Origin: Rhodoferax sp.
GTDB lineage: Bacteria; Pseudomonadota; Gammaproteobacteria; Burkholderiales; Burkholderiaceae_C
Direction: 5' to 3'
DNA: 55,965 bases
Assembly (NCBI GenBank): GCA_008015235.1
Contig: SSFF01000006.1
Span: forward strand, 1-55,965
The translations under genes were made by a program, and so were the position numbers. The notes beneath the pieces are model-generated. The model was given only the letters and a program-made list of their open reading frames with translations. It was not told the DNA's origin and made no database searches. Positions 26,656-36,401 of this stretch are shown here, one piece after another (within the stretch, counting starts at the first letter, position 1; each line of letters starts with the position of its first letter).

Positions 26656-28197
26656 ATGGGCTTGTCTTTGGTGCGCAGCCGTGCGTTGCAGGGCCTGCAG
26701 GCAGTCGAAGTCACCGTCGAGGTGCACCTGGCCAATGGCCTGCCCAGCTTCTCCTTGGTGGGGCTGGCCGATGTGGAGGTGAAAGAGGCCCGCGAACGGG
26801 TGCGGTGCGCCATCCAGAACGCCCGCCTTGACTTCCCCCATAACAAACGCATCACCGTGAACCTGGCCCCGGCCGACCTGCCCAAGGACTCCGGGCGGCT
26901 CGATCTGCCCATTGCCCTGGGACTGCTGGCCGCCAGCGGCCAGATCGACGCCAGCCAACTGGCCGGGTACGAGTTTGCGGGCGAACTGTCCTTGTCGGGG
27001 GCCTTGCGGCCCGTGCGTGGCGCGCTGGCCATGGCACTGGCCTTGCGCCAGAGCGGGAGCGACAAGCAGCTGGTATTGCCCCCGGGGAGTGCCGAAGAGG
27101 CCGCGCTGGTGCCCGATGTGACCGTATTCCGTGCCCGCCACCTGCTGGACGTGGTGCGCCGCTTTGTTCCCACCTCCCTGTCCAACGATGACCTGACCGG
27201 TGCGCCCGATCCGCAAGGCTGGGAGCGCATGCAGCCCACGGTGCGCCAGCATGGGATGCCCGTGGCCGACCTGGCAGACGTGAAAGGTCAATCGGCGGCC
27301 AAGCGCGCACTGGAAATTGCAGCGGCGGGCGGGCACTCGGTCCTCCTGAGCGGGCCGCCGGGTGCGGGCAAGTCCATGCTGGCACAGCGCTTTGCCGGTC
27401 TGCTGCCGCCTCTGGACGACGACCAGGCGCTGGAGAGTGCGGCGGTGCGCTCGCTGGCAGGGCGCTTCGACCTGGCGCACTGGGGCCTGCGCCCCACCGG
27501 CAGCCCGCACCACTCGGCCAGCGCGGTGGCCCTGGTGGGTGGCGGGAACCCGCCGCGGCCTGGAGAAATTTCACTGGCCCACCACGGGGTCCTGTTCCTG
27601 GACGAGTTTCCCGAATTCACCCGCATGGCCCTGGAGGCCCTGCGCGAACCCTTGGAAACCGGCACCATCACCATAGCCCGGGCGGCACAACGTGCCGAGT
27701 TCCCGGCGCAGTTTCAGCTCATTGCCGCCATGAACCCCTGCCCCTGCGGCTACCTGGGCTCCAGCGTGCGGGCCTGCCGCTGCACGCCCGACCAGGTCAG
27801 CCGCTACCAGGCCAAGCTCAGTGGCCCGCTAATGGACCGCATTGACCTGCACGTCGATGTGCAGGCCTTGCCAGCCGAACAGTTGCTGCAGTCGGAGGCT
27901 GGCGAAGGCAGTGCTGCCGTGCGCACCCGGGTGGGTGCGGCACGCCAGCGCGCGCTGGAGCGCCAGGGCTGCAGCAACCAGGCCTTGGCGGGTGCGGCAC
28001 TCGATGCGCGGATTCGGACCGACGAGGCGGCGGCACGCTTTGTGGCCCAGGCCGGTGCGCAGCTGGGCTGGTCGGCCCGCGGCACCCACCGCACCCTCAA
28101 GATCGCCCGCACCATTGCCGATCTGGCCGCAAGCGACACGGTGGAAGTGGTCCATGTGGCCGAAGCCATGCAGTACCGACGTTTGGGTGCGCGTTAG
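26656..28197 (+). CDS. comM: Mg-chelatase-like AAA+ ATPase ComM (YifB)
   Basis: Protein of about 513 aa. ComM-type helicases promote branch migration during natural transformation. It has an N-terminal ChlI-like domain (VEVHLANGLPSFSLVGLADV, RITVNLAPADLPKDSGRLDL), Walker A SGPPGAGKSM at about 235, Walker B LFLDEFPEF, and a C-terminal Mg-chelatase domain with the zinc-like CPCGYLGSSVRACRC. GGGAGGA at 26643-26649 is best spaced for the ATG at 26656; the ATG at 26650 is too close. The gene is divergent from glnK, and the TAG stop abuts a dispersed repeat. Confidence 0.93.
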   Translation: MGLSLVRSRALQGLQAVEVTVEVHLANGLPSFSLVGLADVEVKEARERVRCAIQNARLDFPHNKRITVNLAPADLPKDSGRLDLPIALGLLAASGQIDASQLAGYEFAGELSLSGALRPVRGALAMALALRQSGSDKQLVLPPGSAEEAALVPDVTVFRARHLLDVVRRFVPTSLSNDDLTGAPDPQGWERMQPTVRQHGMPVADLADVKGQSAAKRALEIAAAGGHSVLLSGPPGAGKSMLAQRFAGLLPPLDDDQALESAAVRSLAGRFDLAHWGLRPTGSPHHSASAVALVGGGNPPRPGEISLAHHGVLFLDEFPEFTRMALEALREPLETGTITIARAAQRAEFPAQFQLIAAMNPCPCGYLGSSVRACRCTPDQVSRYQAKLSGPLMDRIDLHVDVQALPAEQLLQSEAGEGSAAVRTRVGAARQRALERQGCSNQALAGAALDARIRTDEAAARFVAQAGAQLGWSARGTHRTLKIARTIADLAASDTVEVVHVAEAMQYRRLGAR

Positions 28198-28250
28198 TTG
28201 CTATGAAAAATATAGCTATCTACGCAATACTTATGCGGGATAGGGCCATA
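28198..28250 (+). repeat. dispersed ~60-bp repeat, copy 5
   Basis: Forward-oriented copy beginning with TTGCTATGAAAAATATAGCT directly after the comM stop codon and running through CGCAATACTTATGCGGGA to about 28250. It fills the gap between convergent comM and the GGDEF-EAL gene. Confidence 0.8.
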
Positions 28251-28281
28251 AAAACCTGAAAATTGCGGCGTGCGCCGCATC

Positions 28282-31200
28282 TCAGGCTGCTACCGGTTCT
28301 GGCGTTTCGAAATGGGGGCGCCAGCTTTGCTGCCAGGCCCACACGGCACCGGCGGGCATGGGGTGGGCGATGGCATAGCCTTGCCCGCCCTCGCAGCCGT
28401 GCTGGAGCAGCAACGCCCCGTGGGCCCGGGTCTCCACCCCTTCGGCCACCAGCGTGCGCCGAAACGCCGTGGACAGCCCGATCACGCCTTCCAGTATGGC
28501 CAGGTCGTCGGCATTGTTCAGAATGCCGCGCACAAAACTCTGGTCGATCTTGACGGTCTGTATGGGCAGGTGGCGCAGGTGGTTCAGCGACGAGTAGCCG
28601 GTGCCGAAGTCGTCCAGTGCAAACCGAATCCCCAGTGCGCGGCAGCGCTGGATCACCCCGGTGACCAGGCTCACGTCGTCGAGTGCACTGGACTCCAGCA
28701 CCTCCAGTTCCAGCTGCGTCGGCGCCACGCTGGGGTAGCGTGCCAGCATGTCCTGCAGCTCCTGCACGAAGTGCTCCGACTGCAGGTGCTGCGGGTCGAT
28801 GTTGACGCTGACCTCCACGTGGTAGCCCTGCTGCTGCCAGGCCACAAGCTGCGCCAGTGCCGTTCCCAGCACCCAGCGCCCCAGTTCCAGGGCCATGGGG
28901 TGGTTGTGCAGGAAGGGCAGGAACTCGGCCGGTCGCAGCAGACCGCGTGCAGGGTGCTGCCAGCGGATCAGGGCTTCGAACCCCAGCAGCGCACCGGTGC
29001 GCATGTTGACCTTGGGCTGGTAGTACAGGACGAATTCGGAACGGGCGAGCCCGGCACGGATGTTCTGTAGTTGCTCATGCCGGTTGCGCACATCGCTGTC
29101 CTGCAGGGTGTCGAAGAAGTTGTAGCGGTTTTTCCCGGCGACCTTGGCCTGGTACATGGCCTGGTCGGCCTGGCGCATCAGCTGTTCGGCATCGACGTCT
29201 TCGGGCTGCGGGTACACCGTCACCCCCACGCTGGCCGACACCCGCAGTGGGTGCCCGTGGTATTCAAACGGTTGGGCAGCACTGTGGATCAGGCGGTCGA
29301 GCAAGGGAATGCAGCCGTTGGCCGAGGTGATGCCGGTCAGCACCGCCACGAATTCGTCGCCGCCGATGCGTGACAGCGTGTCGTTCTCACGCAGCGCCTT
29401 GCGCATGCGCTGGGCCAGCTCGATCAGCAGTTGGTCGCCAGCTTCATGGCCGTGCTGGTCGTTGACCGCCTTGAAGCCGTCCAGGTCCAGGAACAGCACC
29501 GCCAGCGGCTGCTCGGTGCGGTGGGTGTGGGCCATGGCTTGACGCAGGCGGTCCGACAGCAGCACCCGGTTGGGCAGGCCGGTGAGCGCGTCGTAGTGGG
29601 CGATCTGCAGCAGGCGGCGTTCCTGTTGCTTCTTTTCGGTGATGTCGGAAAACAAGGCCACATAGCGCAGGGGCTTGCCCTGGGCATCGGCCACGGTGCT
29701 GATGGTGAGGTGTTCGGCATAGACCTCGCCGTCCTTTCGCCGGTTGACCACTTCGCCGCTCCATTGGCCTTCGCTCAGCAGCGTGTGCCACATCTGGGCG
29801 TAGAAGTCGCGGCTGTGGTGCCCGGAACTCAGCAGCCGGGGGCTGCGGCCGATGACGTCGTCGTGGGCGTAGCCCGTGATGGTGCTGAAGGCGGCATTCA
29901 CATCCAGGATGTTGCCCTGGGTGTCGGTGATCATGATGCCCTCGGCCGCATGGTCGAACACGCCGGCAGCGATCTGCAGCCTTTGCTGTGCCGTTTCCTG
30001 CGCCGTGATGTCTTGCAGCAGCCCGGTGTAGTGGCGCAGACCGCCATCGGGCATGTAGACGGCATTGATCTCCAGCAGGGCGGTATAGAGGGTGCCATCC
30101 TTGCGCCGGTTGGTGAGCTTGCCGTGCCAGTGCCCGGTCGTGTGCACGCTGTGCCAGAGCGCCTGGTAGAAGTCGGATGCGTGCAGACCGGAGCCGAGCA
30201 TGCTGGGGTTGTTGCCAATCAGTTCGTCACTGCGGTACCCGGTGACCGCCAGGGAAGCCGCATTGACCGAGATGATGCGCGCCTGCGCGTCGGTCACCAC
30301 AATGGCGTCGGGACTGCTCTCGAACACGGTGGCAGCGAGTTGCTGCTGTTGCTGGAGGGCCAGGCGGCGCCGGTGGACCACGATCCCGGCCACGACCAGG
30401 CCCAGCAGGATGGGCAGCACCACCGTGGCGATGCGCCCGGCATCGGTTGCCCACAGCTGGGTGATGGCGTCGCGCTGGGTGTGCACACTGACGATGAGCG
30501 GAAAACGGCTGGAGGTGCGGTAGGCACTCATCACCGAGGCACCAGTGCCGGCGTGCAGGCTCTGTGCAATGACACCTTGCTCGGACAGTGCCACACGCTG
30601 TTCCAGCAGCAGCTCGGTATCCCGGACATTCAGGAGGCGGTCGGGGTCGTTGGAAAGCAGCAGCAGGCCGTCGTAGCGGAACCAGTCCAGATGGTCGTGC
30701 GCTGGCCGCAGCGTCTGCAGGCTGGAATTAATGAAGTAGTCGCTGTTCAGTGTGGCCAGCAACCAAATGGTCTGGGTGTCGGACGGAATGGTGCGCAGCA
30801 CCGGAATGAAAGAAAAATCGCTGCGTGCAGGGGCTGCTTGGCCGTTGGGAGCGAACGCACTGGCGATGTCGCGACCGGTCCAGGCCGGACCGATGCGCAG
30901 CATATCGCTCGGTCCCTGAACGACCGGATAGAACGCTGGCAGGGGAATCTGCTGTCCGACATTGCGCGGGCTGGAACTGGCCAGTATCCGTCCCCTGGCA
31001 TCCACAACCGAAAGCGAGCGTACGTAGGGCAGGGGTTTGACGGCATAGGTCAGGCGGCGGTTGAGTTCGCTGCTGTCGTCGCGTGCGGCCACGGCGGCAT
31101 CCAGGTTGATGGCCGTGAGTGCAATCACCTGCAGGGCCTGGGTGAGCTGCTCCTCGAAGTTGCGGGCATGCACCTGCAGCGTGGTCTTCGCTTGGTGGAA

Positions 31201-31335
31201 TGCCTCATCGTGCAGCCGCCACAACATGTAGCCGAAGGAACTCAGGGCCCCGCCCACCAGCACGGCCATTGCCAGCAGGAAAACCCCATGGCGCCGCGCC
31301 GACGCCTGGAGGGCCTGCGCTGTCCAGCGGATCAT
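28282..31335 (-). CDS. Membrane sensor with two PAS domains, GGDEF and EAL
   Basis: 1017-aa bifunctional cyclic-di-GMP protein. A membrane helix near residues 18-40 is followed by a periplasmic dCache-like region of about 250 residues, then a second helix (VVLPILLGLVVAGIVV, about 305-325). Next come two PAS modules (FESSPDAIVVTDAQARI; FDHAAEGIMITDTQGNI), GGDEF with intact RIGGDEF, and EAL with GFEALIRWQHP, LDDFGTGYSSL and VKIDQSFV. Both catalytic signatures look active. The ATG overlaps the stop of the upstream periplasmic binding protein (ATGA), suggesting that this protein supplies the ligand signal. Confidence 0.93.
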   Translation of the reverse strand: MIRWTAQALQASARRHGVFLLAMAVLVGGALSSFGYMLWRLHDEAFHQAKTTLQVHARNFEEQLTQALQVIALTAINLDAAVAARDDSSELNRRLTYAVKPLPYVRSLSVVDARGRILASSSPRNVGQQIPLPAFYPVVQGPSDMLRIGPAWTGRDIASAFAPNGQAAPARSDFSFIPVLRTIPSDTQTIWLLATLNSDYFINSSLQTLRPAHDHLDWFRYDGLLLLSNDPDRLLNVRDTELLLEQRVALSEQGVIAQSLHAGTGASVMSAYRTSSRFPLIVSVHTQRDAITQLWATDAGRIATVVLPILLGLVVAGIVVHRRRLALQQQQQLAATVFESSPDAIVVTDAQARIISVNAASLAVTGYRSDELIGNNPSMLGSGLHASDFYQALWHSVHTTGHWHGKLTNRRKDGTLYTALLEINAVYMPDGGLRHYTGLLQDITAQETAQQRLQIAAGVFDHAAEGIMITDTQGNILDVNAAFSTITGYAHDDVIGRSPRLLSSGHHSRDFYAQMWHTLLSEGQWSGEVVNRRKDGEVYAEHLTISTVADAQGKPLRYVALFSDITEKKQQERRLLQIAHYDALTGLPNRVLLSDRLRQAMAHTHRTEQPLAVLFLDLDGFKAVNDQHGHEAGDQLLIELAQRMRKALRENDTLSRIGGDEFVAVLTGITSANGCIPLLDRLIHSAAQPFEYHGHPLRVSASVGVTVYPQPEDVDAEQLMRQADQAMYQAKVAGKNRYNFFDTLQDSDVRNRHEQLQNIRAGLARSEFVLYYQPKVNMRTGALLGFEALIRWQHPARGLLRPAEFLPFLHNHPMALELGRWVLGTALAQLVAWQQQGYHVEVSVNIDPQHLQSEHFVQELQDMLARYPSVAPTQLELEVLESSALDDVSLVTGVIQRCRALGIRFALDDFGTGYSSLNHLRHLPIQTVKIDQSFVRGILNNADDLAILEGVIGLSTAFRRTLVAEGVETRAHGALLLQHGCEGGQGYAIAHPMPAGAVWAWQQSWRPHFETPEPVAA

Positions 31336-32129
31336 TTGGCGACGATGGCTTCGAGCCCGTGCCTGCGGGCATTGGCCAGCAGGCGGCCATCACGTTTCAT
31401 GTCGCCCAGGGCCTTGTCGATGCGGGCGTAGAAACGGTCGTCGCCGTAGGCCATGGCCCAGCCGTAGGGTGTCAGGTGGTAGGTCTCGGTGGGGGATACC
31501 AGGCGCGCCCACTCGCTGTTGTCCAGCATGCGCCGGCTGAAGGGGTAGTCGGTCATGAACACGTCGGCCCGGCCCGACTGCACTTCCTGCTCGCGGGCGG
31601 CCGGGGTGTCCACCACCAGCAGCTCGGCCTGCTGGAGCTTGGCTTTCATGACCGGTTCATGCAAGGTGCCCTTGGCCACGGCCACCACCACGCCGGGGCG
31701 GTCGATGTCGGCCCAGGACTGGATGCGACGGTTGGTTCTGGTCGTGATGCCGTAGATGTCGCTGACGAGGTGGGGCTGGGTGAAACGCAGCTTTTCCTGG
31801 CGCGCCGGGGTGATGCCCACGGCAAACATGGCCAGGTCGCATTTGTCCGCCGTCACATCGTCCACCAGCTTGGCAAAGGAACTGTCCACAAATTGCACCT
31901 GGGCCCCGAGCTCCTTGGCAAGTGCCTGGGCATTGTCGATGTCGATGCCGGTCAGCTGCAGGGATTTGGGGTTGCGGTAGGAAATGCCGTAGTAGTCGGG
32001 CCAGATGCACACCCGCAGGGTCTTGGAGGTTTCTACCTGCGCAAGACGGTCCTTGGGGGGCTCGGCACCTGCGCTGAAGGCAACACAGGTGGCCAGCGCG
32101 AACACCGGCAACAGACAACGCGTGACCAT
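31332..32129 (-). CDS. Periplasmic solute-binding protein (family 3 type), signalling partner
   Basis: 265-aa amino-acid/opine-type binding protein. The signal peptide starts MVTRCLLPVFALATCVAFS and ends SAGA; it is followed by LRVCIWPDYYGISYRNPKS, TGIDIDNAQALAKELGAQVQ and DLAMFAVGITPARQEKLRFT, the usual two-lobe sequence pattern. No permease or ATPase gene is nearby. Instead the gene overlaps the PAS-GGDEF-EAL sensor by 4 bp, so it more likely delivers a ligand signal than a transport substrate (inference). The start ATG at 32129 was chosen for the signal peptide and a GGAAG site before it. Confidence 0.85.
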   Translation of the reverse strand: MVTRCLLPVFALATCVAFSAGAEPPKDRLAQVETSKTLRVCIWPDYYGISYRNPKSLQLTGIDIDNAQALAKELGAQVQFVDSSFAKLVDDVTADKCDLAMFAVGITPARQEKLRFTQPHLVSDIYGITTRTNRRIQSWADIDRPGVVVAVAKGTLHEPVMKAKLQQAELLVVDTPAAREQEVQSGRADVFMTDYPFSRRMLDNSEWARLVSPTETYHLTPYGWAMAYGDDRFYARIDKALGDMKRDGRLLANARRHGLEAIVAK

Positions 32130-32238
32130 GGCAACTTCCCAACGACGACAGGCTGGCGAATGTAAGGGGCCGCACCCTGGCACAGCTTGATTTGGGTCAA
32201 ATTGCCGCCAGATCGCGGCGTATGCACTGTTTGCGTGC

Positions 32239-32265
32239 AAAAAAAAGCACCGGGGTTACCGGTGC
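32239..32265 (-). terminator. Rho-independent terminator downstream of the GMC oxidoreductase gene
   Basis: Perfect 7-bp stem (GCACCGG 32247-32253 and CCGGTGC 32259-32265) with a 5-base loop. On the minus strand it is followed directly by eight T residues. It would end minus-strand transcription coming from 32441 and upstream. Confidence 0.85.
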
Positions 32266-32440
32266 CTGTAGGGTTTGCTGCATCGTAGCGCACAGCTTTT
32301 TGAAGTGTGAGCGCCGCTGGTTGTGTAGTGTGGCGGCGTTGTCTCTCGGGCTTCGTATTCCATGGATTCGCAGTTGCCTGACTAACGAATACCGCAGACT
32401 GTATCCCGTAGCAAGAGCTGTGCCTATTGGGACTTACCCT

Positions 32441-34162
32441 TCATTCCCAGGTGTCGGCGGCAATCCATTGCGCGGCTTTCTCGGCAATCATCAGGGTGGG
32501 TGAGTTGGTATTGCCGCTGGTGATGCGCGGCATGATGCCAGCATCCACCACGCGCAGACCTGCCACGCCGCGCACCCGCAGGCGGCTGTCCACCACCGCC
32601 ATCGGGTCGGCGTCGGGGCCTTCGGTGCGCCCCATGGCGGTGGTGCCCACCGGGTGGAAGATGGTGGTGGCAATGTCCCCGGCCAGGCGTGCCAGCTCGT
32701 CGTCGCTCTGGAACTGGGTGCCGGGTTTGTATTCCTGGGGCTGGAACTTCTGCAGCGCGGGCTGGGCCACGATGGCGCGGGTGGTGCGCAGCGAGTCGGC
32801 TGCGATCTTGCGGTCTTCCTCGGTGGACAGGTAGTTCGGTGCAATCGCCGGGGCCTTGGCAAAGTCGGGGCTCTGGATGTTCACCGTGCCGCGGCTGGTG
32901 GGATTGAGGTTGCAGACGCTGGCGGTGAAGGCATTGAAGCCGTGCAGCGGCTCACCAAAGGCGTCCAGGCTCAGGGGCTGGACGTGGTACTCCAGGTTGG
33001 GCCAGGGCTGGGCCGGGTCACTGCGGGTGAAGGCGCCGAGCTGGCTTGGCGCCATGCTCATGGGTCCGCTGCGCTTGAAGGCGTACTCCAAACCGATCTT
33101 GGCCTTGCCCCACAGGCTGCTGGCCTGGGTGTTGAGTGTGGGCGTGCCCGTCACCTTGAACACGGCACGGATCTGCAGGTGGTCCTGCAGGTTGGCGCCT
33201 ACCCCAGGCAGGTCTTGGCGTACCGGAATGCCATATTGCTGCAGCAACGCCTGCGGGCCCAGGCCCGAGAGCTGCAGGATCTGCGGGCTGCTCACGGCCC
33301 CGGCGCACAGCAGCACCTCACTGCGGGCGGTGGCGGTAACGAGTTCGCTGCCATCCCACACCTGCACCCCGGTGCAGCGCAGTGCGCGGCCCCCCCCTTC
33401 GGTGTTGTCCTCCAGCACCAGCTTGGCCACCTGGGCACTGTTCCAGAGTTCGAAGTTGGGGCGTGCGTAGCACATGGGACGCAGGAAGGCCTTGGCCGTG
33501 TTCCAGCGCCAGCCGTTCTTCTGGTTCACCTCGAAATAGCCCACGCCTTCGTTGGTGCCGCGGTTGAAATCCGGGGTCGCGGCAATGCCGGCCTGTGCGG
33601 CAGCCTGGGCAAAGGCGTCGAGCACGTCCCAGCGCAAGCGCTGCTTCTCGACCCGCCACTCGCCCCCGGCCTTGTGGTGCTTGAGCAGCTTGCTGTACAG
33701 CGGCGTCGCGCCCGGCAGAGGGCTGCCTGCGCCCTGCGCGCCGTGCAGGGCATTACCCCCGAGGTGGTGGTCCTCGTGGAACTTGAAGTAGGGCAGGCAG
33801 TTGTCCCAGTTCCAGGCGGCATCGCCAACGGCCTGGGCCCAGCCATCGTAGTCCCGGGCCTGGCCGCGCATGTAGATCATGCCGTTGATGCTGGAGCAGC
33901 CGCCCAGGGTCTTGCCCCGCGGGTAGCGCAAGCTGCGACCGTTCAGGCCCGCTTCGGGTTCGGTGTGGTAGAGCCAGTCGGTGCGCGGGTTGCCGATGCA
34001 GTAGAGGTAGCCCACCGGAATGTGGATCCAGTGGTAGTCGTCCTTGCGCCCGGCTTCGATCAGCAGCACGCGCTTGGAGGCGTTGGCGCTGAGGCGGTTG
34101 GCCAGCAGGCAACCGGCGGTACCGGCGCCGACGATGATGTAGTCGAAGGTGGTGTCATTCAT
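32441..34162 (-). CDS. GMC family FAD oxidoreductase (choline/alcohol dehydrogenase-like)
   Basis: Protein of 573 aa. N-terminal ADP-binding motif YIIVGAGTAGCLLANRLS; GMC signatures YPRGKTLGGCSSINGMIYMR and GAVSSPQILQLSGLGP; catalytic His in FHPVGTTAMG and C-terminal Asn in SGNTNSPTLMIAEKAA. It oxidises an alcohol using FAD; the substrate cannot be told from sequence. The ATG at 34162 gives MNDTTFDYIIVGAG, the normal distance from start to FAD motif. The antiporter gene upstream ends 60 bp away on the same strand. Confidence 0.92.
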   Translation of the reverse strand: MNDTTFDYIIVGAGTAGCLLANRLSANASKRVLLIEAGRKDDYHWIHIPVGYLYCIGNPRTDWLYHTEPEAGLNGRSLRYPRGKTLGGCSSINGMIYMRGQARDYDGWAQAVGDAAWNWDNCLPYFKFHEDHHLGGNALHGAQGAGSPLPGATPLYSKLLKHHKAGGEWRVEKQRLRWDVLDAFAQAAAQAGIAATPDFNRGTNEGVGYFEVNQKNGWRWNTAKAFLRPMCYARPNFELWNSAQVAKLVLEDNTEGGGRALRCTGVQVWDGSELVTATARSEVLLCAGAVSSPQILQLSGLGPQALLQQYGIPVRQDLPGVGANLQDHLQIRAVFKVTGTPTLNTQASSLWGKAKIGLEYAFKRSGPMSMAPSQLGAFTRSDPAQPWPNLEYHVQPLSLDAFGEPLHGFNAFTASVCNLNPTSRGTVNIQSPDFAKAPAIAPNYLSTEEDRKIAADSLRTTRAIVAQPALQKFQPQEYKPGTQFQSDDELARLAGDIATTIFHPVGTTAMGRTEGPDADPMAVVDSRLRVRGVAGLRVVDAGIMPRITSGNTNSPTLMIAEKAAQWIAADTWE

Positions 34163-34222
34163 GGCGCGAGCTCGGTATGGCGCATTGCAGCGCCTGTGTG
34201 GCACTGGCGGCCCAGTGCACGT

Positions 34223-35494
34223 TCATAGGAAGTAGAAGGCCGCAGCGGCCACCAGGGTGGGAGGCAAGGCGCCGGCCAGCAAGCCCGAGGCACCGATGGC
34301 GGACTCGGAAAAGCCAACCCGCAGCAAGGCCACCCCCGCCGGGTTGGGTGCATTGGCAATGACCGTCAGTCCGCCGCCCGTCACGGCCCCAGCGACCAGC
34401 ATGTACTGGGCGCTCGGGGAAATGCCCTGGATGAGCGATCCCAGGTAGGTGAGCGCCGCGTTGTCGGTCAATGCGGTGAGCGCCATGGCACCGAAGAACA
34501 GGGCCTTCGGCTCGAGCCCGGCCACGATGGGCTGGAGCCACCACTGTTGCATGCCACCCAGCACGACCAGTCCCGCAAGAAAGAAGCCGACCAGCAGGCC
34601 TTCCTTGAGAATCAAGGCGTTCTGGTACTGGTGGTAGGCATGGACATAGCCCAGGAAGAAAAGGAACAGGCCCAGAAACAGCACCGGGTGGTGGGCCAGC
34701 ACAACGACACCGGCCAAAAAGGCAAGGTGCACAGCGCTCACTGCCCAGGGGACCTTGGGCTGCAGTGGGCGCTCCGTAGGGGCTGCGTCGTGCAGATGCC
34801 GGTGAATCACCCGCACCAGCACCGTGGCATTGATGAGCACGGCGAGAGCCGCCTTCCAGCCGAATGTCTGCAGCATGAAGACACTGTCCCAATTCCAGGA
34901 CTGCGCCACCATCAGGACCGGGGGGGCTGCATAGGACGTCAGTGTGCCGCCGATCGAGATGTTGACGAACAGCACGCCCAGGGCGGCGTACTTCACCCAT
35001 TCGGTGGTTTCCCGGGTGAACAGCAAGGGCGCCAGCATCAGGGCCGCCAGGGTCATGGCGGCGGGTTCGGTGATGAGCGACCCGAGCAGGGGCACGACCC
35101 CCAGACCCAGCCAGGTCAATGCCACGCACTCGCGCAGGGGCAGCAGGCGCGCAAGGGCGCGCATGAGCGCCTGCACCACTTCGATGACCGGACGTGAGGC
35201 CGCCACCACCATCACCACGCACACGAAAAGGGGTTCGGTGAACTGGCGCGACTCGGCGTAGGCAATGGCCTTGTCCCCACCGGCGACAAGCGCCATGGCC
35301 ACAACCAGCACCATGGCCCAGAAGCCGAACACCACCTCGACCTCGCCCAGCAAGTGAAAAAGCCCACTGTGGGCGGGGTGGCGCTGTGCCAGGGTCTCGA
35401 ACAGCTTGGCGCCAAAGGTATGCAGCAGCGCCACAGCGAACAGCACGGCCGCAATGGTGTGCATCAAATCGCTGTGAACCAGGTCAGCCTGCAT
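34223..35494 (-). CDS. Putative Na+/H+ antiporter (Na_H_antiport_3-like)
   Basis: Protein of 423 aa with about eleven hydrophobic helices spread over the whole length. Conserved-looking polar segments inside the membrane include LLGSLITEPAAMTLAALMLA, SIGGTLTSYAAPPVLM, ALTDNAALTYLGS and GGLTVIANAPNPAG, the pattern of the ion transporter superfamily members annotated as putative Na+/H+ antiporters. The TDNAAL and ANAPNPAG segments are the most telling. The function is assigned by family resemblance only. An enoyl-CoA hydratase gene lies upstream on the same strand, probably by chance. Confidence 0.8.
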   Translation of the reverse strand: MQADLVHSDLMHTIAAVLFAVALLHTFGAKLFETLAQRHPAHSGLFHLLGEVEVVFGFWAMVLVVAMALVAGGDKAIAYAESRQFTEPLFVCVVMVVAASRPVIEVVQALMRALARLLPLRECVALTWLGLGVVPLLGSLITEPAAMTLAALMLAPLLFTRETTEWVKYAALGVLFVNISIGGTLTSYAAPPVLMVAQSWNWDSVFMLQTFGWKAALAVLINATVLVRVIHRHLHDAAPTERPLQPKVPWAVSAVHLAFLAGVVVLAHHPVLFLGLFLFFLGYVHAYHQYQNALILKEGLLVGFFLAGLVVLGGMQQWWLQPIVAGLEPKALFFGAMALTALTDNAALTYLGSLIQGISPSAQYMLVAGAVTGGGLTVIANAPNPAGVALLRVGFSESAIGASGLLAGALPPTLVAAAAFYFL

Positions 35495-35520
35495 CGGTGT
35501 CTCCCTATAGATTGAAAACG

Positions 35521-36300
35521 CTAGTGTCCCACCCAGACCGGTTTCCTTTTTTCCTGGAAGGCTTTCTGTCCCTCCTTGGCATCTTCAGTAAGCGTGAACA
35601 GAGCGATTTGGCTTTCAGTGAAGGCCATGGCCTCTTCAAAGGACATGGCTTCGGCTTTTTTCAGCGTGTACAGCCCGCGGCGGATGGCGGCCGGCGACTT
35701 GTCGAGCAGACGGTCAAGGAGCCACTGCAGCTTGGCGTCCACATCGTCGGCCACGTGGTTCACCAGCCCGTACTCGAGCGCCTGCGCGCTGGTGATGGGC
35801 TCACCGGTGATGCACATCTCCACCAGCACGCGGCGCGGAATGAGATGCTGCAGCACCGCCAGCACCTGGGCCGGAAATACGCCCACCTTGACTTCGGGCA
35901 GACCGAAGATGGCATGGCTGGAGGCCACCGCCATGTCGCACATGGCCATCAGGCCCATGCCACCGGCCATGCAGGCGCCGTTGACGCGGGCAATCAGCGG
36001 CACGGTGCTGGCCTTGGCCACGCGCAGTACCTGGGCCAGGTGGCCGTGCGGGTCGGAGTAGTCGGTGGTGAAGGCCTTGGACGACTGCAGGTCGGCCCCG
36101 GCGCAAAAGGCCTTGGTGCCGGCCCCGGTGAGCACGATGGCGCGGATATCGCGGTTGCCTTGGGCCTGGGTGATGGCCTGGGCCAGCAGCGCCAGCACGT
36201 TGTGGCTCATGGCATTGCGACGTTCTTCGCGGTTGATGGTGAGCCACAGCACGGGGCCGCGCTGCTCGATGAGGACGTCGTTCGATTCGGTGGTGGTCAT
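35521..36300 (-). CDS. Enoyl-CoA hydratase/isomerase family protein
   Basis: 259-aa crotonase-fold enzyme. Oxyanion-hole segments are visible at AFCAGADLQSS (about residue 65) and GACMAGGMGLMAMCDMAVAS (about 110). In the second active-site region LPEVKVGVFPAQ, the usual catalytic Glu of hydratases is present in PEVKVG, but the first Glu position (A-G-M-G region) is Met-rich, so the exact reaction is uncertain. It is divergent from the MCE transport operon with about 100 bp between them. Confidence 0.88.
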   Translation of the reverse strand: MTTTESNDVLIEQRGPVLWLTINREERRNAMSHNVLALLAQAITQAQGNRDIRAIVLTGAGTKAFCAGADLQSSKAFTTDYSDPHGHLAQVLRVAKASTVPLIARVNGACMAGGMGLMAMCDMAVASSHAIFGLPEVKVGVFPAQVLAVLQHLIPRRVLVEMCITGEPITSAQALEYGLVNHVADDVDAKLQWLLDRLLDKSPAAIRRGLYTLKKAEAMSFEEAMAFTESQIALFTLTEDAKEGQKAFQEKRKPVWVGH

Positions 36301-36401
36301 GGTGTTGTCTCCTTGGTGCTATTTTGGCGCCATTTGGTCTGGCTTCCGCTTACAACTGGGCGCTCAGGCGCTACCATGCAGCACCTTATCCGCCAGGCCG
36401 C

